64,000 bases of DNA, taken from assembly GCF_002078875.1 (NCBI RefSeq), contig NC_034424.1, forward strand, positions 2,742,092 through 2,806,091. The letters run 5' to 3'. The stretch comes from Numida meleagris (lineage: Eukaryota; Chordata; Aves; Galliformes; Numididae). Of the stretch, positions 1-11,400 are shown piece by piece. Position 1 is the stretch's first letter, and the number at the start of each line of letters is the position of its first letter. A program made the translations under genes and the position numbers. The notes under the pieces were generated by a model. The model was not told the DNA's origin, made no database searches, and worked only from the letters and a program-made list of their open reading frames with translations.

Positions 1-2680
1 AGCCTGAGAAGTGAGAATAGTTGGGAGATGTTTGTTCACTGAAGACACGAAGGTTTCCACCACGTCCTTGGGACGATGTCCTGCCCCATGCACGACCCTG
101 AACCTGGCTATGAGCATTCTGGTTCCATTTCACTGGCTGTCTTGTAGTAGAAGATTGCTAGATGTATCCCTCTGGTCACAGCCATCTGAAGCATGGTTTG
201 CTTCTTGCAGGAGATACCCTGTTCTGTAGGTTGCTCCAATTTACTCCAGTTTGCTGCAGTGTTTAGATCCAGATGGGGGATATGGGAAAGTAGCAGAACA
301 CCCAACCCCTCGGGTCTTCCCATTTCTCTCTGTCTCTTCTCACCCTGAGATCAGGGCTTGATTTACATAGGCATAAATGTGCTGGCTCTGTGCAAGCAGA
401 GAAATATGAAGGGGACATTGTACCAAGTCAGCTATTTTCCATCCCTGTGGGAACTGAGAGGCTCAGACATAGTAATGCGTTCTGTAAAAATAATGCTTAT
501 ACCTTTTCTTATGCATTCTCCAGCTGGGAGCTGATAATGTGTGGGGCTGCTTGGAGGAACGGCAAAGCTGAATATAGAGACAAGTTCCTGGAGGCCATCT
601 CGGTAACAGGTTGTGCTTTTGCTACCAACTCTTGATCGCTTTCCCAAATAATTTGAGTGCTAAATCCAGGGGCATGTGTGTAAGTGTGGCCAGCCATAAA
701 TCAAAGGAAATCAGTGCTGGAGAGAGCCTTGGTAGCCCATCAGCCGACTGTGCTGCCAGCACTTGCAACCCAAGAGACTGTCTTGACCAGCTTTGCTATG
801 GTTGTTCATCACCTAAGTCAAGAAAGTATTAGGTTAAACTTTAAATATTTGTGTGTTATTTGCTTGCATGCAGATGTGCTTACACAGGAGGCTTTTATTA
901 TTGTTTTTACCGACGGGTTCCAGCACTCCAATGGCATTGACTAAATATGGCCTGGAAGGTTGTGTTGAAAATCTGATTTTTTTTGTATTCTTACTTTCTG
1001 TTTTCTGTTGTTTTCTATCCTTATTTCTGCTATTTTAGGACTAGATAAAGAGTAGGAAGAGATGGAATGGATAACAAAAATATAGGAAGAAAGGAAGGAG
1101 CCAATCTCCAACCTAGGAACCACATTTAAAAAAAAAAATCCAGTTCAACCAAATTCTCAGCTTGCCCAATACCTCAACTTTCCACTTGAAAACAAAAACC
1201 AGTTTTGACTGTTAGGAGATTTGGGGTTGCTGTATAGAAACTCTGAATGAAAAAGATTTCGGAGGTATACCCTTCTTGTCAGGAAGAGCCTCTGCTAAAG
1301 AGCTCTGGAATGGGGAACAGCTGAGCAACGAAGCATTCACCTGCCTCACCCCTGCGAGGAGCTCCCCAGGGCTCGTGCTGACCACACATATGCTGGGTTA
1401 CCTCTCCAGACCCTTCCTGCTCCTTGCCCGCTGAACAAACGCAATTACGGATCTTGCATTAATTAAAATAAGCGGCCTCCTTACTTTCTCCAGAAGTCCC
1501 ATCACTGTGCAAATGCAGCCTGAGGGATATTTCTTTTCCTCTCCCAGCAAAGATTGCATAAGGATTGCTAGCACGTGGATCCAGTGCGTGGTGTGCGGCA
1601 GCCAAATAATCATGGATTTAAGAGTCCCTCAGCACTCATTCACACGCCAGACCGTAACCGCTCTGATTTTCCCCTTTCAGCAGCTGCAATACCCAGGCAC
1701 AATGGGGTGAGTTAAGGTTAAGGATGTCGTTTCAGCTTTGACTTGGAATGTCCTAGCTTTGATGGCCCCAAGCCAAATCCTTAACATTATTTTAATGTCG
1801 TTTTTCTTCTTCGTTTTATGTTTGCATACATTTAAAAACAGAGCAGGGGTTACTTATGTCACAGCTGTGCATACTTTCTAAGGCCAGTGGATAAATACAG
1901 GCTTTATACTCCAAGAGGAAACTTTTTGTAGGACCCAAGATGCAAGCTGGTTGAGAGCTTGGTTGGTGGATGTGACTGGCAACTGGTGCAGAGCGCTCTC
2001 TCTCCATTGACTGTGCTGGAATTGGGCTGATTTATCTCTGCCGAGGATCTGGCCCTCTGTTCTCTAAGCTCAGAACATTTTTCTGGCTACTCAATGTATA
2101 TTTTTGTTTGTATAGAATTATCTCTCTCTTCCCACCCATTTCCCCTTCCTGTCTTTCCAGATTTAGGATTTCATTTTGCACAGACTGAATCTATTTGTCT
2201 TTTTTTCTAAAAAAAAAAAAGAAAAATATTTATTTATTTTTAAGCCAAGCAAGTGCTGCGTGTTCTGCATCGGTACCCAAGTGGCTGAGCTGAGTGAAGT
2301 TTTTCAATTTGTTTACTGGAATCTTCCCAGTCTTGCTTGACTAATTCTTCCTTTTCTGATCAAGACTAATGATGTGGTAAATGATGTTTTGGTCTCCTTT
2401 TCTGATATCAAAGCACTGAACCAAAGCTTCTAACATGAAGGACAAAAAATGCATTAGGAGAAACTTTAAAAAGAAATGTCTTGCCCCAAAAGTAGAGAAA
2501 CTTTTTTTTTTTTTTTTTGTGCATTTCTTTGTGAGTTTTTGTTTGTAGCAATGGGGATTTTTCGAAGGAACCTTTTTCTCAGGTTTTCCCTGGGTTAAAA
2601 CTTCCAAGTTTTTCTTCTCTCACAAAAGCCCTTGAAAAATCTGGAAGCCACTTCTTCTACCAAAACAATGTGGGATTCCG
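1..2680. other. Non-coding unique sequence, no gene seen
   Basis: Only short open frames (under 90 codons) with no recognisable protein similarity are present. Composition is ordinary for vertebrate intergenic or intronic DNA. The stretch contains an A-rich tract near 2210-2225 and a T17 run at 2502-2518. No transposon, tRNA or splice-flanked coding exon could be recognised. Confidence 0.7.
2502..2518. repeat. Poly-T homopolymer (T17)
   Basis: This is an uninterrupted run of 17 T followed by GTGCATTTC. No SINE or LINE body is recognisable beside it, so it is probably a slippage-generated microsatellite rather than a retroposon tail. Confidence 0.85.
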
Positions 2681-3130
2681 GTGGGGGGTGATCGCACGGC
2701 CCCAACTGCTCAAACTTAATTCTACCCACGTTGTTACCGTGACAGAACCAAGTGACACAAGGCACGTTGCGTACCCGGATCAAAATTCAGAGATCAGCGG
2801 AAAGTTTCCCACTGACCCTAATAAGCTTTGGGTCAAGCCTTAGACTTCCAAGATGAAATTTATTTCTTTGGTATCCGTCTGTATGCCGGGAAGCCATCTC
2901 ATAAGCTCAGCAGCAGCACATTGATTCCCCCTTTGTATCGCTCCGGTTTCCTGCGGGTCCCTCCGGAGCAGCGCAGGGTTTGCAGGCGATGCTCATTTGC
3001 AGATGCACAGCATGAGTTCCCCCCAGTGCTCAGCGCGTGGTTCCCGTCCTGCGGGGCTCGGGGCGATGAAACATTCATGGCTTTGGCCCCCGCGTGCAGC
3101 AGCGCGTTCTGTATGCAGTCACGCTATCCC
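2681..3130. promoter_or_regulatory. CpG-dense block (candidate small CpG island)
   Basis: CpG dinucleotides are dense here compared with the flanks. A hand count gives about 17 CpGs in 2930-3130 at roughly 60% G+C, so observed/expected is near 1. Clusters of GCGCG and CCGG are visible. CpG density also rises at 2681-2790. Methylated vertebrate DNA loses CpG, so a local excess usually marks a promoter, an enhancer or a recently GC-biased segment. The longest open frame in the window (2828-3334, plus, 168 codons) overlaps it. That product is cysteine-rich, matches no family I know and has no clear splice context, so I treat it as a chance frame. No TATA box or clear transcription start is visible. 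A promoter function is inferred only from CpG density. Confidence 0.4.
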
Positions 3131-3593
3131 TGCCATGCCCAGACTTTTTCAGGTGAGCTCTGCTGCTTGAGCCAAAGATGTAATTGTGGCATTTATGGTC
3201 AGAGTAACACTGATTTGTCTCTCCTGCCAGATGGATTTCAGAAGCATTCTCCTTTGTGTCAGTGCTGGCTTCCTAGGGGAAAAAAAATGTTGCATAGTTG
3301 GTTCTTTAGAAATCTATCTCTGTATTCTTATTAAAAATACATATTCTGTATTTCTGGATGTAGGAAAGGGAATAAGGGAGAACAGAGCAGTGAGAGGGAG
3401 AAAAAGTCCTATTCTGAGCATCGTGAAGGTTTATTCCTTGTGGATGTTTTGTTCACATTAAATTCTTCCTGAGCAAAGAGACAAGTGACACGTGCGGTCC
3501 TGCCTGCGTGCAGCTCTTCATGCACGTGTGTGTGACTTAGTGCCCATACCAGCAGGTTTCTGAGTAGAGGGGGTATGTGAAGTGAGGCTTCAG
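3131..3593. other. Non-coding spacer
   Basis: This stretch holds the end of the long open frame that terminates at 3334, followed by A-rich unique sequence. No recognisable feature precedes the CR1 tail. Confidence 0.6.
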
Positions 3594-3767
3594 GGCGCTG
3601 GCACAGGTTGCCCACAGAGGTGGTGGGTGTCCCATCCGTGGAGATGCCAAAGGTCAGGCTTGACGAGGCTGTGAGTACGAGGTGGAGCTGTGGGTGTCCC
3701 TGTTCATTGCAGGGAGTGGGACCAGATGACAGGTCACTTTCGACTCAAATGATTCTGTGATTCTGTT
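3594..3767 (+). mobile_element. CR1 LINE, 3' tail fragment
   Basis: This is a 5'-truncated 3' end of the avian CR1 non-LTR retrotransposon. The segment reading 'gcacaggttgcccacagagg' corresponds to the end of the CR1 reverse-transcriptase frame (the LPREVV-like end). It is followed by the short 3' UTR with 'tgttcattgcagggagt' and two tandem octamers at 3752-3767 (ATTCTGTG, ATTCTGTT). Ending in ATTCTRTG repeats instead of poly-A is diagnostic of CR1. Only about 170 bp remain, so the copy has no function of its own. Several mismatches to the usual tail indicate moderate age. Confidence 0.92.
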
Positions 3768-6700
3768 CTCTGAACACCTTGCTTGAACGTGAGGAGCAGC
3801 TGGAGGTCTGAAGGCTGCATGGGCAGGCAGCTGTGATGTGAAGCTTTATTCTAAACTGAGGGTCGTACCCACTCTGGTAAGACAGCTGAAACCTCACCAC
3901 ATTTTCATGTGTTAGGTATGGTGCTCCTGTTCATCACCCAGTGATTTCTGTCTCGAGTGAGAGCGACAGCTTTCCGTGTCCTAACTCACCAAGTAAATTT
4001 TGGGGTGTGTAAGACCCTGATTTTTGTTATTTCTACACACATTTGCACACTTGTGTCTGTCCTTGCACGATGATTCTCATCCTCTGTGCACTCGTTTCTG
4101 TAGAGACTTCAATGTCTTTAACAGTGACCAGAGGTTGTGCAAGGATCTGCATTTGGCCTTTGGGACAAAAACGGGGAGGAGACGGAGCAGGTAAAAGCAA
4201 AACAATCCAAAATGAGCATCATGGAACCTTTACAGAGTTCCGTATTTTCAAGGAGTTGTAGTTCTTCTTCCCAGTGGAAGAATTAAATAGTGTCAACAGT
4301 TTTCCACAAGTTTAAAAAAAAGCCATATTTGGAAAAGTACTTTGTTTCCCCATAAGAAAACTATTTATTCTGAAAAACAATTTCAGCCATCTCTGGTATG
4401 ATGTGAACTTCTCTGTGCCATAAGCTATAGAAACGTGAGTATACAGGGGACTAAAAATGCATATTCTTTCTTCTCTGAGATATGTGCATTTGTGGAAAAA
4501 TAAGCAAAAAGCCCTTGTACGAGTGCAGGCAACTTAGTGCCACATCTCTTGCAGGATGCCAATTGCTAGTTTTTATCTTTTGTGAGCCTTGCTCTTTAGT
4601 CTGAATGAAAAAGCCATCCTCGATGTGAGAACGCTGCCTTTCAATAGTGGGATCCAGTATCAACAGTCGCGTAAATCCTAATTTAGGACCTGACTTTTGC
4701 TGAGTGACTTTTTCCATCGCACATGGTTTGTGGGGGTGGGAAAGAAAATGTCTCAGACGTCGTCTGGTGAAAGTATTTCTTCTCCTAGGCAGGGGAAATT
4801 CGCCCTAATTTACTGAATCCAACAGCAGTTCTTTCTGAAACAGCCACACTTGTGATGGGCACAATTTTAGCTGTTAGCAGAAATTGAAGCTTTGTCCAAA
4901 AGCTTGAAACTGTGTTTGAAAGGAAAACTGAAAGCATGAATTACTTGGCTTAAACTAATAACCCTTCAGTGGAGCATAGTAGTGGGGTTGTCTTTTCTTT
5001 GGGATATTGAGCCTCACTCAGACACCTTCGGGAGCAAGAGAGCCAAAATGTACCATCCAAAGCCAATCTCCAGTGCTGCTCTTAGCGAGAGGACCCAGAG
5101 CCAGGGTCACACTGTGGGTGCTTCATGTGGTCACTTAAATGGAGTCTGATTCATTGGAGCTCTTAGGGGATGCTGAACTGTGTCGTGAATTAAGTCCAAG
5201 CTTGAAAAAAATGCTGGGAAAGAATAACATTAATGCTTCATATTCAGGAAGTTATCTTCAACAGCAGTAAACAGATGGTATTGTTTGGCTACATATACGT
5301 ATATATTTTAACTGGGAGAAAGCACCAATCGTGCTGAACAAGTCAAGTCAACTCTGGTCAGATTCATGGCTGTGGAGGGAGTATTTGACTCAATGGCTAA
5401 AAAAATAGCACCAGCAAATTTTCTGTCCTTACAATCCTGATGAAAACACCAGAATTGTCCAAGTGAGGCTGATGGACTCGCCCAGAGCTCCGTGCACTCC
5501 CATCAGCCACTGGGATGTATCAGAGTCAGAAGTTCAGTGGATGGAGAAATGACTCACTTCTTTTTTTGACTAACAATAAAGTCCTTCAGCTGAAGTGGAG
5601 ACAAGTCGTATCTGATACCATATTTTTATATCCTTTTTGCTTATTATAATTTATTTCTTCAGGTTGACATTGCGCAGAGAAATATGATGCATTGTTCTGA
5701 AATTAAATTTGAATCTGTATCAAGGCAATTTAATCCCACTTGGAGTTGGTGCATAAAGGAGTGAACGTAACCTTCAGTAATTCCCTTGCTCATAGTTGGC
5801 TTTTTCTCGTGCGCAATAATTTAAAACAAAATCACTTTCTCTTATTAGAGACTGTAATTTATTACTTTAATGAGACGCATGACGTTTGAAGAGTTGAATT
5901 CCCACGTTCCTCTTATCTGTAAGCCTGCACCTCGAGGGATGAGGAAAGAGCCATGGTGCTGAATTTCTGTGTTATAACATCGCTTAGTATTAAGATGATG
6001 GTTACAATATCATTGAATCCCAGCTGGGAATCTGGACGGTGCTACGTTTGTTTCCATCTGATGCAAAAGAGTTTTAAAATGCTTAGTACTGAAACAGGAA
6101 TTGGGAGCGGAATGTGGACCTGCCCCAAACCAAAGAATAGTGACATAGTTTCTTTGAGTTCCTCCTACGTTGTGCTCTGTTTTGTGTTTCAGGAGCTTGT
6201 TTTTCATATAGATCTTTACATATACATTTTCCTTGCAAAAACACCATTTTGGAAAGAGTTATTTACATATTTCCTTGGGTAACTGGTAGGTTGTAAACAA
6301 GCAAGGAGCAAAAAGCCAGAAGTGATCTCTGTGAATAAGTTGTGAACTTCTGTAGTAGCTGCACAACGTGAATCCTCTGCTCCGGGACCAGTCCTGGGTG
6401 AGGGGTTGCAGGAGTCTGCTTTGGTTTGGGGTTGGTAGGAGGGGAGAATCCATCACAACCTTCACTCAGTTGTCCCCATGGTTAGTGTCTACGGCACTTG
6501 TGGTCAATGAGGCTTATGCCTCTCTAAGGTATCATGACATACATATTTTAATGCTTGTTTACATAATAAATAAAAATCACTCAAAATATGGATTGTGTGC
6601 TTCCAAACTGACTATTCCAATGTATTCTTCTATGACATTCATAAAATCAACCTAAATCATGCGATTAGAGTACAGAATATGACTGCTAGGCTGTTCTCCT

Positions 6701-6940
6701 TCCTTGAATGCAGGTGGCTTATTTCCTTTATTCTCCACAAAATGCATAGCTGCTGGTATGATAGCAAAACAATTTAATGTATTAGCATATTTATAAACCA
6801 GCATGTGTTCCCGTGTACCATTTCTGGTTTGAGTCAAATCTATTACTGGTGCTTCACCTCTGCCAAGACTAGCCCACGGCAGAGCTGTCTCAGCAGATGT
6901 TATGTATGTGTCTTCTTTTCAGAAGATGTGCTCTTTGTGA
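3768..6940. other. Non-coding unique sequence, no gene seen
   Basis: AT-rich unique DNA with only short unsupported frames; the longest is 109 codons at 5953-6282. A perfect 12-bp palindrome, ATATACGTATAT, lies at 5293-5304. No repeat family, RNA gene or plausible exon was recognised. Confidence 0.65.
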
Positions 6941-7049
6941 TGCGGACTTTCATTTATTATGTATTTATACAGCACTTAGCATCATGGAAATCCTGATCCC
7001 ATTGATTTCTAGCACTTGGGCAAAAGAAACGTTTTGTAATAACAATTGT
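6941..7049 (+). mobile_element. MIR-type (amniote CORE-SINE-like) relic
   Basis: The stretch containing 'tatacagcacttagcatcat', then 'ggaaatcctgatccc' and 'tagcacttggg', followed by an AT-rich end with 'gtaataacaat', is colinear with the 3' half of the old amniote MIR-type SINE. That SINE reads approximately 'gtacagcacctagcacaatgggg', then 'tcctgatcc', then 'taggtgctac'. Divergence is high, as expected for a repeat predating the bird-reptile split. The family name rests on my memory of the consensus. This is a relic with no transcription signals visible. Confidence 0.6.
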
Positions 7050-8411
7050 TGTCCCTTGCTGCCTTTCAGGCGCTTCAGAATTCAAACACGAGGGCTAATA
7101 CAAGAATGAAGTAGAGTTGTTCTGCATCAGAAGAACTGGTATTTCTCAAATGCTTTCAAGACCATAAAGCAATTTGTGAGTAGCCAACAAAAATGTATAT
7201 TAACAATGGCCAAATCAAACAGTGATTCGGAATTTGAATTAAAGGTCATAAAAACTCTGTATGCATTAATCACGAAGCTCTGGAATTTAATATTAATAGC
7301 AGCTGAGAGCTGTTGAATAGGCATTTTAGCTTAATTTCAAACATTAATAAACATTTATTAAAATTTATCTCTATTAGTACTTTATAGCTAAGTAACTACA
7401 ATAGCAGCTAGGCTGGATGAAGGTGTAGGCTCTTAGTGCCTGTTCTTTGGAGTGAGATGTGCACACCAGGGGGACTCGGGTTGGTGTGAAAAAGATCCTT
7501 TAGGAAACCATATTTGCAGTGTCTCAGAGCTACTCACCTTGCGGTAAGGGCCTTTAAGATACTGGTGAGAAAATTAAATTTTCCAACTCCTACTACAGTT
7601 ACCTAAATGATTTCTATACTAGGGTTATATCAGGACATTTTTATTCTGGCTTATCCCAGCTCTCAAGACATTCTTCATGGGCAAGTTCTGGTACACGAGA
7701 TAAATGGCAGCTGCTCAGAATGTATGACTTAGTGACTAATTTGGTTCTTGACTTTAAATCTGTGAAAAATCCAATGGAAATGCCAAGAAATGAGAGTCAA
7801 ACATGTCAAGTGTTTACATTTATGAATATGCTGAAAATGCAGTTTTAACTGATTTTGCAGACACTGAACATTTTTCTCTGCAGAAATATAAACCAAAGTG
7901 CTTATTTTCTTGGCCAATTAACCTTTCTACAGATCTTCGTTTCCTTCCACTTCTCCCATTCATGGTCATCGCAAATCATTTTGCTTGATCTTGATGTTTA
8001 GAGTTTAATGTTGATAGATCACAAAGAGGGACAGTAGCTGGTTAGATAATAGTGGAATAGATGGATATGACCCATGAAGTTAAAGGAAATGAATCTGTGG
8101 ATACAAAGCTGAGCTGTAAGTGACAGTAGGATCTACTGCTATGGGGGCTGGGAGCCCTGCAGCACTGCTCAGTGCCTCTCTGAATTGCTGGACTATTACA
8201 GCCATCCATATAGCTCTATGTGTAATATTTAACAAAACAATGTGCCAAGTTTGAGTTGAGTCTCTGGTTATTTGCTTAATAAAAGCAATGGATATATTAA
8301 TGCTAAGTGGGAAGGAACAGCATACATCAGCAGGCAGTCAGCAAATGCCCTTTCCTAGTAATTGCACTTATTGAGGATAATGGTCAGATGAAATTACCTA
8401 ATATTCTTTTT
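7050..8411. other. AT-rich non-coding DNA, possible conserved element
   Basis: The part from about 7180 to 7390 is rich in TAAT/ATTA homeodomain-type cores and includes 'cagctgagagctg'. It resembles vertebrate conserved non-coding elements in texture, but no conservation data are available. The rest is unique non-coding sequence with no plausible exon. Confidence 0.4.
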
Positions 8412-8425
8412 TGTGTGTGTGTGTG
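8412..8425. repeat. (TG)7 dinucleotide microsatellite
   Basis: This is a short perfect TG run inside unique sequence, flanked by a T-rich stretch on the left and GAATTC on the right. It is a potentially polymorphic simple repeat. Confidence 0.9.
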
Positions 8426-11400
8426 AATTCTTTTCCTATTCATTGACACATGGTAGGGTTCTTTCAGTAGTGTTTGCTAATGAGCTGTGAGAATGCAAAG
8501 GGTGTGAGCGGTTTTTAGCTGACCCCCTTGGCCTGAATTCACATGGTAGAGGTCAGTCATCTGTTTCGTTTCAGGAACTGCTCAATAAGTGTTTTAATAA
8601 TTCACTGCTGTGAAAAGATCACTCAGTGTTTCAGATAGAAACACCTTGTCCTTAAAATGCTCTGGATGCCTCTTTTTGGACAGTATGTGATGGGAGGCCT
8701 CCAACGCTTGCTAGGGAAACTAGAGATTTTCATATGAGGGTTTACATAACCAAAAGACCTTCTTGTACATCTTGAAAATCTCAGCACAAACATCTGCTGG
8801 TGTATGTATATAGCCAGGGGAAAATGTGTGTTGTTTTGCCTAGCTTGCACATGAACCTGAGCCATGGCCAGAGGAGAACTGGAAGCAAGATGTTTGCAGA
8901 ATGAGCTCCAGACCTGATGGTGGGAGCAGGGGTCACTGAGTAGCACGACAGCCTGCCTTGGAGGTTTGATGTTGTACTGGGAGCACACTGCAGTATTGTT
9001 TGAGATGGATCTGATGGTCGGGGTTACCTTGGAAAACATGAAAATCAGAATTCTTCCTCTGGTTGCAAGAAGGTTTTACAAATGGAGACGACTTAGTCCT
9101 GGCATCCTGGCTGCATTCCAGAAGACATAAACTTTATTCGTTACATGACTCTTTCATGCAATTTCCAGTGGACATGATAAATTTGATCTCTTGTGGTTGT
9201 ATACGAGGAGCTGTTGTGTTTGACCTTTGCAATGATTACATTTTGATGGCAAAGTGCTAAATAAGTTCCGCTGGGGTCCTTCCGGATAAAAATGCCATGC
9301 AAATTTATTCTTTACGTTAGATTTATTTTTACCCCAGCTGACATGACAGTAGAGGAGAAGTGGATCCTCAGGAGATGTAAATTATTGAATGCACGTTTCT
9401 ATCTGCCAAGAATCTCTCCAGGATGTCTTCAGTCATGCTGTTCAAGTTGTAATCAGACAGGGGCATATCTCTGTCTTCCAAGGTCTCTTTGTCAAGCACT
9501 TGGTTCTTCATTTATGGCATCTTCTGAGCCTGGAAGAGTTTCTCTTGTCTGGCCTAAATGGTTTGTTCTTCCCCACATATTTGAGTTTGCCCTTGCACAT
9601 TGGTACGAAGCATTGTTCCTATCCCTGTACTATTGCAGCGTGCAGTTCAATCAACCCTGGTGTATTTTCAGCTGGGTGCAGGCTGACAGCTCCCTGTGTT
9701 AGGAGATAGGCAGCCTGGCTGCATCCTACAGCAGGGCTGCTGGTCATCCCCATGCACGGAAATGGGAAGAGCCAACTGTCTTGAACTTCTCTGGCTAGTG
9801 CAGGTCAGCCTGCAAAACATGCTGTCCCCTAAAATCCTACTGAGGGGTGTCTTATGGATAGGCTACCATCTAACACTGTGAATAACTTAGAGCAAATAAA
9901 AATCTGCAAGAACTGACAGATCAAAGAGGCTGCAAAACTGAATATCTGAAGTTTATGAAGAGCTCTCCCTCCAAATAAATGGGCAGAACTGGTTTGGAAG
10001 AATTTCAGTAAAAATATTAATGTCTTCATGGACGGGAATAATCTGGATTATAACAAACTTCTCATGAGAAAGGCTTTGTTTTTTTAATGGATATTTTTAT
10101 CCAACAACAAAGAATTCTAAACTGTACAATAGCTTGAATTTAAGCTAGTTTTAGAGAAAGAAACATCAAGTAAAAGTGCTCTAAAGCAAACCAGGATATT
10201 TTTAAACTTTAAAAAGAGAGCATTTCACTTTACTCAGACCATTTTTTCTCCATTTCCTCATTAGCATTTTGATTCATACAAACTTTCTGCAATTTCAGCT
10301 CCTTTGTTTGGTTTGGAACAGGGGTGGGAGGAGAGGGAGAATCTTCAGAACCCTGACATCCTTTTCAGCCCAAAGCGAACGGCAAGGCAGAAGTCACTCC
10401 AGGCGACCAGAGGAGGCAGATAGAGAGTGCCCACTGCCCAGAGTACCCCGTAAACTCTCCTCTCCCTTACATCAATACAAAGGGAATTCACTTCCTTCAT
10501 GCCTGAGATGCTGGCTTGCGGTTTGTATTTCTCACGACTGCTATTCTGTTTGCATTTTAGCTAGATGAAGTTCCATTACAATTAGTTCGTAAGGCTTCCT
10601 GAGGAAGTTCCTTCATTCTGAGATCAGAAAAGCTTTGCTCTGCTGAAAAGTTTCTAAGGAAAGGGGAGCCAGCAAAGCAGGGAGCTTGTTAGTAAAACTG
10701 GTCTACGCTTTGCATTGATTCTGTTTTCTCTAACGGCTTGATTGTAACAGTTGCACTCTAATTTTTGTACAGGGTTGTGCACATTTTAGGCAATGTAAAT
10801 ATATACATTGGCATGCTTATTAGCTCTGCTGTTTTAGTTACAGATATTTGATAGTGTATAATAAAACCAAGTGGTCCTGTATACCATTTGTCATGCTGAG
10901 CTTGGACTCATCTCTTTGTACTCCCACTCCACCCTTTCCAACTTCATTATATTCCAAATGCTCCTCCTCGCTTGGAGCAAAATCAATCCCCGTTTTGCAT
11001 TGGGTGGAAGAGGAGAAATGCGTGCTGGGATTTTTCTCAATGCACAGAGCTGCATGCAGACTTAATGCTCACGTAAATGATAAGCGTGGGGCTACCCCAT
11101 GGGGGAGCATTGTAAGACAGCTGAGGTCATGGTCACAGCCTCAGCCCCCATGTACTGAACTGCAGGAAGAAGTGGAAATACGAGAGGCCCTTTCCACTTA
11201 TCAGGAAAGAATACTACTGTGAATGTTGCTTTCCAGAGCCACCATACACTGCATGCTAAGCAGGTCCCTGCTGCTCTGAGAAGTGCTGTTGTTTGATTGT
11301 CCCTTTGTTTCAGAACATCATTTTCCCTACTAACCCAACATTTCCCTTGCTGAGGCATTGGCTTGTGTCACAAGCATAAGGCTGGCATTGGCATGGTGGC

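Noticed and set aside
2828..3334. 168-codon open frame, longest in the window
   Set aside because: No recognisable domain, cysteine-rich composition without pattern, and overlap with a CpG/GC-rich block where stop codons are scarce. Not called as a gene.
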